From: Micrococcus sp. EYE_212 | GTDB taxonomy: Bacteria; Actinomycetota; Actinomycetes; Actinomycetales; Micrococcaceae | NCBI RefSeq assembly: GCF_023147585.1 | Contig: NZ_JAHXOZ010000015.1 | Location: forward strand, 1 to 55,264 | Direction of reading: 5' to 3' | Length of the DNA: 55,264 nucleotides | Part shown: in pieces, positions 43,302 through 51,856 of the stretch | Position numbering within the stretch: the stretch's first letter is position 1 | Layout: each line of letters starts with the position of its first letter | Position numbers and translations under genes: made by a program | The notes under the pieces: generated by a model | Told to the model about the DNA's origin: nothing | Databases searched by the model: none | Seen by the model: the letters and a program-made list of their open reading frames with translations, nothing else

Positions 43302-43919
43302 ATGACCCTGCAGTCCCCGCTCACCCGCCGTCGCGTGCTCGCCGGCCTCACGGCCGCCGGCCTGGCGCCCGTGCTCGCGGCCTGCTCCGGCGGGGATGAC
43401 TCCCTGGCCGCTCAGGCCGGCAACGGGGACGGCAAGAACTACATCGCCGGCGACGGATCGGTGCTCGAGTTCGCCCCGGCCGACCGCGGGGAGCCCGTGG
43501 AGTTCACCGCGACGCGCTTCGACGGCACGCCCGTGAGCGGGGAGAGCCTGCGCGGCGCGCCCGCCCTCCTCAACTTCTGGTACGCCGCGTGTGCGCCGTG
43601 CCGCGTCGAGGCGCCCCACCTGGTCTCGCTCCACGAGGAGTTCGCCCCGCAGGGGGTGAACTTCCTCGGCGTGAACGTGCGGGACACGGCCACCACGGCG
43701 CAGGCCTTCGAGCGGTCCTTCGAGATCCCCTACCCCTCCGTGGAGGACGCGCGCGGCGACGTCCTGCTGCGCATGACCGACTACGTGCCCCCGCAGGCCG
43801 TGCCGTCCACCCTCGTGCTGGACGCCCAGGGCCGCGTCTCCGCCCGCGTGCTCGGCGCGATCGAGGAGTCCACGCTCCGGGCGCTGCTCAAGACCGTGGT
43901 GGACGAGGCCGCGGCCTGA
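43302..43919 (+). CDS. resA: TlpA/ResA-like thiol-disulfide lipoprotein
   Basis: A 205-residue exported thioredoxin-like protein. The N-terminus has RRR, a hydrophobic stretch and a lipobox ([10 protein letters not shown]), so it is probably lipid-anchored at Cys28. The redox site is [15 protein letters not shown], and the cis-Pro segment is [10 protein letters not shown]. In System II cytochrome c maturation ResA reduces apocytochrome cysteines before heme attachment. It heads a four-gene operon with ccdA, resB and ccsB. Confidence 0.92.
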   Translation: MTLQSPLTRRRVLAGLTAAGLAPVLAACSGGDDSLAAQAGNGDGKNYIAGDGSVLEFAPADRGEPVEFTATRFDGTPVSGESLRGAPALLNFWYAACAPCRVEAPHLVSLHEEFAPQGVNFLGVNVRDTATTAQAFERSFEIPYPSVEDARGDVLLRMTDYVPPQAVPSTLVLDAQGRVSARVLGAIEESTLRALLKTVVDEAAA

Positions 43920-43935
43920 GCCGCCGGCAGAGCCC

Positions 43936-44697
43936 ATGCGCGACAACCCCTTCGCCGAGATCGCCCTGCAGGGCTCCCTCCTGCTCGCGGCGCCGGTCGC
44001 TCTGCTCGCCGGCCTCGTCTCCTTCCTCTCCCCGTGTGTCCTCCCGCTCGTGCCCGGCTACCTCGGCTACGTCACCGGCCTGGGCGGGGACGTGCTCACC
44101 TCGCGCCGTCGCGGGCGCCTCGCCCTCGGGGCGGTGCTCTTCGTGCTCGGGTTCGCGGTGGTCTTCGTGGCCGTCAGCGTGGTGTTCACGCAGGCCCTGT
44201 TGTGGCTGCAGCGCGACGGCGTGTGGGTCACCCGCCTGCTCGGCGTGCTCGTGATGCTGATGGGCGTCATCTTCATGGGCGGCGGCGGGCGCCTGCAGCA
44301 GGAGCGCCGGGTGCACGCCAAGCCCGGCATGGGCCTGGCCGGCGCCCCCCTGCTCGGCATGACCTTCGGGCTCGGCTGGGCCCCGTGCATCGGCCCCACG
44401 ATGGCCGCCGTCCTGGCGATGTCCACGGTGGGCGGCGGCGAGGGCTCCCTGGGCCGCGCCGCGCTCCTGGCCTTCCTCTACTGCCTCGGCCTCGGCGTGC
44501 CGTTCGTGCTGATCGCCCTGGGCATGGAGCGTGGCCTGCGGGCCCTGGCCTTCTTCCGCACGCACCGCGTGCTCATCATGCGCCTGGGCGGCGCCCTGCT
44601 GATCCTCCTCGGGCTGCTCATGGCCACCGGGGTGTGGACCGTGTGGACCACCCAGCTGCAGTTCTGGTTCGCGAACGAATGGGAGATGCCCCTGTGA
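43936..44697 (+). CDS. ccdA: Thiol-disulfide electron transporter CcdA
   Basis: A 253-residue membrane protein with about six helices and the two conserved cysteines in [18 protein letters not shown] and [14 protein letters not shown]. It passes reducing power from cytoplasmic thioredoxin to extracytoplasmic ResA. It begins 16 bases after the resA-like stop and its stop overlaps the resB GTG. Confidence 0.94.
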   Translation: MRDNPFAEIALQGSLLLAAPVALLAGLVSFLSPCVLPLVPGYLGYVTGLGGDVLTSRRRGRLALGAVLFVLGFAVVFVAVSVVFTQALLWLQRDGVWVTRLLGVLVMLMGVIFMGGGGRLQQERRVHAKPGMGLAGAPLLGMTFGLGWAPCIGPTMAAVLAMSTVGGGEGSLGRAALLAFLYCLGLGVPFVLIALGMERGLRALAFFRTHRVLIMRLGGALLILLGLLMATGVWTVWTTQLQFWFANEWEMPL

Positions 44698-46421
44698 GCT
44701 CCTCGACGGGCCACGGCTCCTCGGCCCCCCAGCCCGCCCGCGCGCGGGACGTCGCCCTCCCCTCGCTCGGGCTGGCCGGGACCCTGCGCTGGATGTGGAC
44801 GCAGCTGACGAGCATGCGCACGGCGCTCATGCTGCTGCTCCTGCTGGCCGTGGCCGCCGTGCCCGGCTCCCTCGTGCCGCAGCGCCGCGCGGGCCCCGAG
44901 GTGGTGGACCGCTGGATCGAGGACAACCCGTTCTGGGGCCCGGTGCTGGACGCGCTGCAGTTCTTCGACGTCTACACCTCCGCCTGGTTCTCCGCCATCT
45001 ACCTGCTGCTGTTCATCTCCCTCGTGGGCTGCGTGTGGCCCCGCGCCGTCAAGCACGCCCACGCCCTGCGCCAGCCCCCGGCGCGCACACCGCGCCGCCT
45101 CGAGCGGCTGCCGGAGTCCGGCGTCGTGGTGCTCGAGGAGGGCGGCCCCGCCCCCGAGGACGCCGTCCGGCAGGCGCAGGCCTGGCTGAAGAGGCGCCGC
45201 TACCGCGTGGAGTACCGGCCCGAGGACGGCGGCGCCTCCGTGGGCGCCGAGCGCGGATACCTGCGCGAGATCGGCAACATCCTGTTCCACGTCTCGCTGA
45301 TCGGCGTGCTCGTGTTCATGGCGTACGGCGGCATGACCAAGTACGGCGGGCAGAAGATCATCGTGGAGGGCGAGGGCTTCGCCAACAACCTCGTGGCCTA
45401 CGACTCCTTCACGCCGGGCGCCCGCTTCGACCCGAACAGCCTGCAGCCCTTCTCCCTGGCGCTGACGTCCTTCGACGCGCGGTTCGAGCGCCAGTCCGAG
45501 GCGCACTGGGGCCAGCCGCTCGACTACACGGCCGTGATGGAGGTCCGCGAGGGCGCCGGCGGCGAGGCCCACGAGGAGATCCTGAAGGTCAACCACCCGC
45601 TCTCCGTGGACGGCGCCCGCGTCTACCTCATGGGCAACGGCTACGCCCCGGTGGTCACCGTGCGGGACGGCAACGGGGACATCGCCTTCCAGGGCCCCGT
45701 GGTCACCCGCGTGCAGGACCAGAACTTCAACTCGATGGCCGTTGTCAAGGCGCCCGACGCGCGGCCGGAGCAGCTGGGCTTCGTGGGCCAGTTCATGCCC
45801 GCGGCGGACGACCCCACGGGCTCCGGGGTGCAGGTCTCCGTGGACCCCGAGCTGCTGAACCCGACGCTGATCCTCAACTCGTACGCCGGGGACCTCGGCC
45901 TGGACCGCGGCGTGCCGCAGAACGTGTACGTGCTCGACACCGAGTCCCTCACCGAGCTGAACAGCCGCAAGAGCGAGAACGGCGGCATCACGCTGACCCC
46001 GGGGCAGACCCACCAGCTGCCGGACGGCAAGGGCTCGATCAGCTTCGACGGCGTCCGCCGCTATGTGGGCGTGGACATCCACTACGACCCGGGCAAGTGG
46101 GGCGTGGGCCTGTTCGCCGTGACGGCCCTGCTCGGCCTCGCCACCAGCCTGTTCGTGCGGCGCCGCCGCGCGTGGGTGCGCGCCGCCGTCGGCGACGACG
46201 GCCGCACCCGCGTCGAGTACGCCCTCCTCGCCCGCGGCGAGGAGTTCGGGCTGCGCGAGGAGCACCTCGCCCTGCGCGCGGCCATGGACCGCATGTGGCC
46301 CGTCTCCGCGCCGGACGCCGAGGAGCACCGGCCCGACCCCTCCGGCGCGGTGGCCGCGACGGCCGCGCCCCGCGCCCCCCACGCCGACCCCGGCATCACC
46401 CATCCCGCCTCAGGAGCCTGA
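44694..46421 (+). CDS. resB: Cytochrome c biogenesis protein ResB (Ccs1)
   Basis: A 575-residue protein. Three helices lie in the N-terminal part (about residues 35-60, 95-120 and 195-220), then a large extracytoplasmic domain of about 250 residues, then a fourth helix near 475. This is the ResB topology; with CcsB it forms the heme-delivering cytochrome c synthase. GTG 44694 overlaps the ccdA stop (GTGA) with GGGAG upstream; ATG 44679 is an alternative. Confidence 0.93.
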   Translation: MSSSTGHGSSAPQPARARDVALPSLGLAGTLRWMWTQLTSMRTALMLLLLLAVAAVPGSLVPQRRAGPEVVDRWIEDNPFWGPVLDALQFFDVYTSAWFSAIYLLLFISLVGCVWPRAVKHAHALRQPPARTPRRLERLPESGVVVLEEGGPAPEDAVRQAQAWLKRRRYRVEYRPEDGGASVGAERGYLREIGNILFHVSLIGVLVFMAYGGMTKYGGQKIIVEGEGFANNLVAYDSFTPGARFDPNSLQPFSLALTSFDARFERQSEAHWGQPLDYTAVMEVREGAGGEAHEEILKVNHPLSVDGARVYLMGNGYAPVVTVRDGNGDIAFQGPVVTRVQDQNFNSMAVVKAPDARPEQLGFVGQFMPAADDPTGSGVQVSVDPELLNPTLILNSYAGDLGLDRGVPQNVYVLDTESLTELNSRKSENGGITLTPGQTHQLPDGKGSISFDGVRRYVGVDIHYDPGKWGVGLFAVTALLGLATSLFVRRRRAWVRAAVGDDGRTRVEYALLARGEEFGLREEHLALRAAMDRMWPVSAPDAEEHRPDPSGAVAATAAPRAPHADPGITHPASGA

Positions 46422-46423
46422 CT

Positions 46424-47527
46424 GTGTACAACCCCACGGCACCCGTGAACGAGCAGCTGGCGCAGTACAGCGACCTGTTCATGCTCATCGCCGCCCTCGT
46501 CTACGCGGCGGCCTTCATCCTCTTCGCCGTCGACATGGCGATCTCCTCCTCCACCATCCGTCGAATCGAGACCCAGCTCGCGGCCGAGCGCGGCACGGCC
46601 GGCGTCGTCCCCGCCGCGACGCGGGAGCCGGCCGGCGTCGGCGCCCGCTCCGCCGCCAACGGCACGGTCGGCGGCTCCGGCACCACCGCCCTGCCCGCCG
46701 AGACGCGCCACGCGGGAGCCGGCAACGGCCTCGTGGACGAGGACATGGACTACACCGGCACGGGCCGCCGCCCCGTCGCCAACGTGGCCGTGGCCGTGCT
46801 CGCGATCGGCTGGGCCCTGCACGCCTTCGCCGTGGTCGCCCGCAGCATCGCCGCGCACCGCGTGCCGTGGGGCAACCTCTACGAGTTCATGACCACGGGC
46901 GCGCTCGTCATCGTGACGGTGTACCTCGCGTTCCTGATCCGCAAGGACCTGCGCTTCGTGGGCTCCTTCGTCACGGGCCTCGTGGTGGCCATGATGTGCG
47001 CCGCCACCATGGGCTTCCCGACGCCGGTGGGCCACCTCCAGCCGCCGCTGCAGTCGCCGTGGCTCGTGATCCACGTGTCCATCGCCGTGCTGGCCAGCTC
47101 TCTCTTCGCGCTGACCGCCGCCATGTCCGTGCTCCAGCTCCTGCAGGACCGCGCCGAGCGGCGGGCCGCCGCGGGAGAGCACTCCTGGTCCTTCCTGCGC
47201 CTCGTGCCCTCGGCCTTCGCGCTCGAGAACTGGTCCTACCGCCTCAACGCGGTCGCCTTCGTGATGTGGACCTTCACCGTGATCGCCGGCGCCATCTGGG
47301 CCGAGGCCTCGTGGGGGCGCTACTGGAACTGGGACACCAAGGAGGTCTGGTCCTTCGTGATCTGGGTGGTCTACGCGGCGTACCTGCACGCCCGCGCCAC
47401 CCGCGGCTGGACCGGCTCCCGCGCCGCGTGGCTGAGCATCGTGGGCTTCGCCTGCATCGTGTTCAACTACACGATCGTCAACAAGTTCTTCCCCGGCCTG
47501 CACTCGTACGCGGGCCTGCCGAGCTGA
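46424..47527 (+). CDS. ccsB: Cytochrome c biogenesis protein CcsB/CcsA
   Basis: A 367-residue membrane protein with eight or so helices. The heme-handling Trp-rich motif is SWGRYWNWDTKEVW (WWD domain); conserved His residues stand in ALHAF and VIHVS, and WGNLYEF is also family-typical. A hydrophilic, Ala/Thr-rich insertion of some 70 residues separates the first helix from the rest, which is usual in Actinobacteria. GTG 46424 has AGGAG seven bases upstream. It closes the ccs operon. Confidence 0.93.
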   Translation: MYNPTAPVNEQLAQYSDLFMLIAALVYAAAFILFAVDMAISSSTIRRIETQLAAERGTAGVVPAATREPAGVGARSAANGTVGGSGTTALPAETRHAGAGNGLVDEDMDYTGTGRRPVANVAVAVLAIGWALHAFAVVARSIAAHRVPWGNLYEFMTTGALVIVTVYLAFLIRKDLRFVGSFVTGLVVAMMCAATMGFPTPVGHLQPPLQSPWLVIHVSIAVLASSLFALTAAMSVLQLLQDRAERRAAAGEHSWSFLRLVPSAFALENWSYRLNAVAFVMWTFTVIAGAIWAEASWGRYWNWDTKEVWSFVIWVVYAAYLHARATRGWTGSRAAWLSIVGFACIVFNYTIVNKFFPGLHSYAGLPS

Positions 47528-47534
47528 CCGGAGG

Positions 47535-47921
47535 TCAGGCCTCGGGACCGTCCGGCTCCTGACCCGTCTCCCGGCGGCGGCGCAGCTCCTCCTCGCGGGC
47601 GCGCAGCTCGGCGTCCCGCCGGTCCAGCTCGCGCTCCCGCTCGGCCTGACGACGCTGGGTGCGCAGGGTGCGCAGGAAGTCCTCGTCGTCGTCGGGGGAG
47701 GCGGGACGGGCGGGGGGGCGGCCCGTGGCGCCCGCCGGGCGGGCGCGGCCGAGGCACAGCCACAGCAGGGGCCCCACGAGCGGGACCAGCACGACGACGG
47801 CCACCCACGCCCACTTGGGCATCGAGCGCACCTGGTGCGCCGGGGTGAGCAGCGCCTCGAAGAGGGCGTACAGGGTGAGGCCGACGAGGACGATCGCGGC
47901 GGGGATGAGGAAGCGGCCCAT
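47535..47921 (-). CDS. PLDc_N domain membrane protein with coiled-coil tail
   Basis: A 128-residue protein with two N-terminal helices (residues 5-25 and 38-57) around the conserved PKWAWVAVVVLVPLVGPLLWLCLGR of PLDc_N domains. The second half is charged, with a strongly helical, probably coiled-coil Arg/Glu stretch (RTQRRQAERERELDRR...). No phospholipase domain is present. It converges on ccsB and is leaderless by its -10 position. Confidence 0.82.
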   Translation of the reverse strand: MGRFLIPAAIVLVGLTLYALFEALLTPAHQVRSMPKWAWVAVVVLVPLVGPLLWLCLGRARPAGATGRPPARPASPDDDEDFLRTLRTQRRQAERERELDRRDAELRAREEELRRRRETGQEPDGPEA

Positions 47922-47927
47922 CGGTCC

Positions 47928-47958
47928 AGTCTATTCGGCGGCGGAGCGCTCCTAGAAT
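47928..47958. promoter_or_regulatory. Divergent leaderless promoter pair (PLDc_N / DUF4229)
   Basis: Minus strand TAGACT (47933-47928) ends six bases before ATG 47921. Plus strand TAGAAT (47953-47958) ends six bases before GTG 47965. The two lie only 44 bases apart. Confidence 0.5.
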
Positions 47959-47964
47959 GGACGG

Positions 47965-48237
47965 GTGCGTCTCTTCCTCTACGGCCTCGTCCGCGTGCTC
48001 CTGTTCTTCGCCGTCTGGGGCGTCAGCCTCTGGCTGGGCCTGGGACTGGTGATGTCCACGATCGTGGCCGCGGTGCTGACCTTCGCGATCAGCTACCTCT
48101 TCCTCACACGGCTGCGCCTGGGCGCCACGCAGGACCTCGCGGCCGCGTGGGAGGGCCGGCCCGGGCGGCGCGGCCGCATCGAGCAGACCGACGCGGACGC
48201 CGAGGACGCCTACACCGAGGGACGCTTCCGGGGCTGA
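47965..48237 (+). CDS. DUF4229 small membrane protein
   Basis: A 90-residue protein with two hydrophobic helices (residues about 3-25 and 29-50) and a charged, acidic tail. It matches the DUF4229 pattern found near menA in Actinobacteria. Function unknown. GTG 47965 is set by the -10 hexamer. Confidence 0.82.
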   Translation: MRLFLYGLVRVLLFFAVWGVSLWLGLGLVMSTIVAAVLTFAISYLFLTRLRLGATQDLAAAWEGRPGRRGRIEQTDADAEDAYTEGRFRG

Positions 48238-48253
48238 CGAGCCCCGGCACCGG

Positions 48254-49126
48254 TCAGAGGGCCGCGCCGAGCGCGAAGGTGATCGCGTAGAGCAGGCCGA
48301 TGACGCCCGTCGCGCGCAGCACGGGGATGAGCCGGCGGCGGTCCTGGGCGCGCAGCACCGTGCGGGCCGGGCGGACGGCGAGCGCCGCCGCCAGCAGCAC
48401 GAGCAGCATCCACGGGTGGGAGTCCACGAACAGCAGCGGCAGCAGCACGGCGACCGCCAGCATGACGGCGTAAGATGCGCGGGCCGGGGCGTCCCCGATG
48501 CGGGCGGCCAGGGTCATCTTGCCGGCCGCGCGGTCCGTGGGGATGTCCCGGATGTTGTTCACCATGAGCAGTGCCGTGGAGATCAGCCCGCAGCCCACGG
48601 CGCCGGCCCAGGCCAGGCCGGAGACCGTGCCCGCCTGGGTGTACGTGGTGCCGAGCACCGCCACGAGGCCGAAGAACACGAACACGAACACCTCGCCCAG
48701 GCCCAGGTAGCCGTAGGGCTTCTTGCCGCCCGTGTAGTACCACGCGGCCGCCACGCACAGCAGGCCCACGGCGATCAGCCACCACTGGCCGGCCAGCAGC
48801 ACGAGCCACAGCCCGGCGAGCATCGCCAGCGCGAAGCAGGCGAACGCGGCGAGCTTCACATGCTTCGCGGGAACGAGCTTGGACGCCGTGAGGCGGAAGG
48901 GGCCCACCCGGTCGTCGTCGGTGCCGCGGATGCCGTCGGAGTAGTCGTTGGCGTAGTTCACGCCCACCTGCAGGGCCAACGAGACCACGAGCGCGAGCAG
49001 GGCGCGGCCCACGTGGAGGGACCCGAGGTCCGCCGCGGCGGCCGAGCCGACGATCACGGGCGCCACCGCCATCGGCAGCGTGCGCAGGCGCGCGGCGGCG
49101 ACCCACTGGGAGAGCGAGGCGGACAT
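48254..49126 (-). CDS. menA: 1,4-dihydroxy-2-naphthoate polyprenyltransferase
   Basis: A 290-residue UbiA-family enzyme with about nine helices. The first Asp-rich motif is NYANDYSDGIRGTDDDRVGP and the second NNIRDIPTDRAAGKMTLAARIG, both binding the prenyl diphosphate through Mg2+. It joins DHNA to a prenyl chain in the membrane to make demethylmenaquinone. AGGAGG precedes the ATG, and tandem 15-bp repeats lie just beyond it. Confidence 0.94.
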   Translation of the reverse strand: MSASLSQWVAAARLRTLPMAVAPVIVGSAAAADLGSLHVGRALLALVVSLALQVGVNYANDYSDGIRGTDDDRVGPFRLTASKLVPAKHVKLAAFACFALAMLAGLWLVLLAGQWWLIAVGLLCVAAAWYYTGGKKPYGYLGLGEVFVFVFFGLVAVLGTTYTQAGTVSGLAWAGAVGCGLISTALLMVNNIRDIPTDRAAGKMTLAARIGDAPARASYAVMLAVAVLLPLLFVDSHPWMLLVLLAAALAVRPARTVLRAQDRRRLIPVLRATGVIGLLYAITFALGAAL

Positions 49127-49148
49127 GGTCGGGGGACCTCCTGGAGAC

Positions 49149-49178
49149 GATGCGATGCGGGGCGATGCGATGCGGGGC
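49149..49178. repeat. Two tandem 15-bp repeats upstream of menA
   Basis: GATGCGATGCGGGGC occurs twice in a row, followed by a degenerate third unit (GGTGCGAGGC). It lies about 22 bases before the menA start in the transcribed direction. The rest of the 367-bp gap 49127-49493 contains no gene that I can support. Confidence 0.7.
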
Positions 49179-49493
49179 GGTGCGAGGCGGGTCAGCGAGG
49201 GGACGCGTGCGACGTCGACGCGGTGGGGGGACGTCCAGCTCGGGGATGGCGCACTTCACGAACGCCTCGAACGGGGGGACTGCGAACTCAGCGTAGCCGT
49301 GCTGGGGGGTGGAGAGGAGGCCGAGGGTGATCACGTCGGCCCTCAGGGGGCGACCTGGGATGACGCGCGGCCCATCCGGGCGGCCACGGCCTGCGCCCTC
49401 CGCCTCCCCGGGCCGAGCTCCGCCCTGGCCGGCTCCCCCACCGCGCGGACGGCGTCATCCGTGTCCCGGCTGCCGATCCGGGGAGAGGCAGCG

Positions 49494-50720
49494 TCACGCC
49501 TCGGCGAACCGCCGGGTGAGCTCCTGCCGGTCCGTCTTCCCGGTGCCCAGCAGCGGCAGCGCGTCGAGGGCCAGCCACGTCTTCGGGACGGCGGCCGGCC
49601 CGAGCCCGGTGCGCACGCGGGAGCGCAGCTCATCCTCGAGGGCCGCGGGGAGGGCCCCGCCGGGGAGGACGTCGCCCTCGGCCGGCACCACCGCCGCGCA
49701 CAGCCGTTGCCCCCACTCGGGATCGGCCACGCCCGCCACGTGGGCGGCCGCGACGCCCGGGTGCGCCTCGAGCGCGGCGGCCACCGCGGCGGCCGAGACC
49801 TTCACACCGCCCGTGATGACGACGTCGTCCAGGCGCCCGGTGACGGACAGGCGCGTGCCGCCGTCGGGGGTGCCGGACACCGTGCCCGTGTCCTCGGTGA
49901 GGAAGGCGGGGGCGCCGTCCGCGCCGCGCGGGAAGTGCGCCGCGGTGCGGACGGGGTCGTCGAGGTAGCCGGCGGCCACCATGGGCCCGGCGAGGCGCAC
50001 CCGCGGACTGGCGGCTGGGTCGGCGGGGTCGGACGGGACGGTGTCCGCCGTGACGCCGGGCAGCGGGACGCCGTCGTACACGCAGCCCCCGCACGTCTCC
50101 GCCATGCCGTAGGTCGCGGTGACACGCACGCCGACCGCCTCGGCGGACGCGCGCAGCTCGGGGGCCAGGCGCGCCCCGCCCACCAGCACACGGTCGAAGG
50201 CGCGCAGCGCCGCCACGCCGGCCGGGTCGGCTCCGGGCGCCAGGAGCCGGGCGAGCTGGGTGGGGACGAGCGAGACGAAGCGCGGGCCGCCGTCGTCCGG
50301 GAGGCGGGCGGCCCCTGCGGCGAAGGCGGCGGGCGTGAACGGGCCGGGCGCCAGCGCGACGGGCGCGGTGCCGGCCGCGATGGTGCGGGAGAGCACGGCC
50401 AGGCCGGCCACGTAGTGGACGCCGACCGCGAGGAGCCAGTGCCCCTCGCCGCCCGTGCCCTCCCCGCCGAGCCGCTGCGCGGTGGCGGCGGCCGAGGCGC
50501 GCAGGGCGCCGCGGGTCAGGACGATCTGCTTCGGCGTGCCCGTCGAGCCGGACGTGCGGACGACGGCGACGGCGTCCGGGTGGCCGCAGCGCGCCGGATC
50601 GCGGGCCTCGGGGTGCAGGGCCACGGTGCCGTCCGCCGTGAACTCGACGGGCGCGCCGCCGTCGAACGCCGTGGCGAGGGCGGAGCGGGCAGTGGCCAGG
50701 GCGTCGGGGGTCAGCGGCAT
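49494..50720 (-). CDS. menE: o-Succinylbenzoate-CoA ligase
   Basis: A 408-residue AMP-forming ligase with P-loop RTSGSTGTPKQ, an ATYGMAETCGG motif and hinge region LSVTGRLDDVVITGGVKVSA. Its compact length and neighbours menA and menB point to MenE, which activates OSB for ring closure by MenB. The terminal Lys motif is LLGTGKTDRQEL. On the minus strand TACCGT (50732-50727) lies six bases before the ATG. Confidence 0.88.
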   Translation of the reverse strand: MPLTPDALATARSALATAFDGGAPVEFTADGTVALHPEARDPARCGHPDAVAVVRTSGSTGTPKQIVLTRGALRASAAATAQRLGGEGTGGEGHWLLAVGVHYVAGLAVLSRTIAAGTAPVALAPGPFTPAAFAAGAARLPDDGGPRFVSLVPTQLARLLAPGADPAGVAALRAFDRVLVGGARLAPELRASAEAVGVRVTATYGMAETCGGCVYDGVPLPGVTADTVPSDPADPAASPRVRLAGPMVAAGYLDDPVRTAAHFPRGADGAPAFLTEDTGTVSGTPDGGTRLSVTGRLDDVVITGGVKVSAAAVAAALEAHPGVAAAHVAGVADPEWGQRLCAAVVPAEGDVLPGGALPAALEDELRSRVRTGLGPAAVPKTWLALDALPLLGTGKTDRQELTRRFAEA

Positions 50721-50726
50721 GAGACC

Positions 50727-50757
50727 ACGGTAATCGTGGGCGGGGACGCTCTAGGCT
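50727..50757. promoter_or_regulatory. Divergent leaderless promoter pair (menE / GNAT)
   Basis: Minus strand TACCGT (50732-50727), six bases before ATG 50720. Plus strand TAGGCT (50752-50757), six bases before ATG 50764. Confidence 0.45.
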
Positions 50758-50763
50758 TCACGC

Positions 50764-51390
50764 ATGACCGCCCCGGACACCGCCGCCACGCCCGCCGCCG
50801 AGATCGGCCCCGTCACGCTCACCGGCCGCCTCGTCCGGCTGGAGCCGCTGAGCCACGACCACCACGACGAGCTCGTCGAGGCGGTGCAGGACGGCCGGCA
50901 GTGGGAGCTCTGGTACACCGCCGTGCCCACCCCCGAGGGCATGGCAGCGGAGATCGACCGTCGCCTGGCCCTGCAGGAGGCCGGGTCCATGGTCCCCTTC
51001 GCCACCCGTCGGCTCTCCGACGGGCAGGTCATCGGCATGACGACGTTCATGAACATCGACCGTTCCGTGCCCCGCGTGGAGGTCGGCAGCACCTGGAACG
51101 CGGCCTCCGCCTCCGGCACGGGGACGAACGCCGATGCCAAGCTGCTCCTGCTCGGCCACGCCTTCGAGGTCTGGGGCGTCGCCGCCGTCGAGTTCCGCAC
51201 GGACTGGATGAACATGCAGTCCCGCGCGGCGATCGAGCGGCTCGGTGCCAAGCGGGACGGGGTGCTGCGCCAGCAGGCACAGCGCAACGGCTACGTGCGG
51301 GACACGGTGGTCTACTCCGTCGTCGCCGCGGAGTGGCCCGCAGTGAGGAAGGGCCTCGAGTTCCGCGTGGGGCGCCGGGCTCAGAAGTAG
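50764..51390 (+). CDS. RimJ/RimL-like GNAT acetyltransferase
   Basis: A 208-residue protein of the acetyltransf_3 type: LTGRLVRLEPLSHDHHDELVEAV at the start, VIGMTTFMNID and VEVGSTWNA in the core, and VEFRTDWMNMQSRAAIERLGAKRDGVLRQQ at the end, all typical. Substrate unknown. Its last ten bases overlap the end of the convergent menB fragment. Confidence 0.85.
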   Translation: MTAPDTAATPAAEIGPVTLTGRLVRLEPLSHDHHDELVEAVQDGRQWELWYTAVPTPEGMAAEIDRRLALQEAGSMVPFATRRLSDGQVIGMTTFMNIDRSVPRVEVGSTWNAASASGTGTNADAKLLLLGHAFEVWGVAAVEFRTDWMNMQSRAAIERLGAKRDGVLRQQAQRNGYVRDTVVYSVVAAEWPAVRKGLEFRVGRRAQK

Positions 51391-51749
51391 TAGGGGAACG
51401 GCGTCCAGTCCGGGTCGCGCTTCTGCAGGAACGCGTCCCGGCCCTCCACGGCCTCGTTGACGGCGCCCATCTCGACCATCTGCTCGGCCGAGTACTCGCG
51501 CGCCGTGAAGAAGATCTCGCGGGCGCGCTTCTGGCCCACCTGGCGGGCGAGCAGGGCCGAGCCGTAGCCGGCGTCGAACGAGCCGACCGTGGCGTCCGTC
51601 TGCTTGAACTTCCCGTGCTCGCGCGAGGCCAGGGTCAGGTCCGCGACCACGTGGAGCGAGTGGCCGCCGCCGGCCGCCCAGCCGTTCACGACGGCGATGA
51701 TCGCCTTGGGCGAGGTGCGCATCAGGCGCTGGACCTCGAGGACGTGCAG
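51381..51749 (-). pseudogene. Truncated second copy of menB
   Basis: On the minus strand this encodes LHVLEVQRLMRTSPKAIIAVVNG, through the active-site segment VGSFDAGYGSALLARQVG and GAVNEAV, then jumps to EGRDAFLQKRDPDW and stops with PFPYYF. Against the intact menB (53453-54424) it lacks the first 145 or so residues and an internal block of exactly 59 codons. The internal deletion joins two copies of a 13-base repeat. The upstream join is to unrelated sequence and out of frame with the nearest start. Point differences (T/A, E/Q, YYF/YHF) show that the copy is not recent or not under the same selection. Confidence 0.9.
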
Positions 51750-51803
51750 ACGTCCGTGGCGCGGGCGAGGGCGTCGGCGGTGGCGGGCATGGCCCCGAGT
51801 GTA
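51750..51803 (-). other. Orphan leaderless promoter and gene start fused to the menB fragment
   Basis: On the minus strand TACACT (51803-51798) is followed by seven bases and ATG 51790, then MPATADALARATD. After that the reading enters the menB fragment in the wrong frame and stops. It looks like the beginning of another gene whose body was replaced. Confidence 0.45.
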
Positions 51804-51813
51804 GGAGGCCCGA

Positions 51814-51851
51814 CGGTCGGACGGACCCGCCCGGCGGATCGGATCCGACCG
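51814..51851 (-). terminator. Possible terminator after the AspT-family transporter gene
   Basis: CGGTCGGA (51814-51821) and TCCGACCG (51844-51851) are inverse complements with a 22-base loop, just beyond the transporter stop. Confidence 0.35.
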
Positions 51852-51856
51852 ACCGG

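Noticed and set aside
48210-49334. Possible longer menA-region gene starting at 49334 on the minus strand
   Set aside because: The frame differs from menA and loses meaning inside it; the first 40 residues show no family pattern and there is no promoter or ribosome site of note.
49127-49493. Small frames in the gap between menA and menE
   Set aside because: Several open frames of up to about 96 codons exist on both strands, but none has a credible start context or recognisable sequence.
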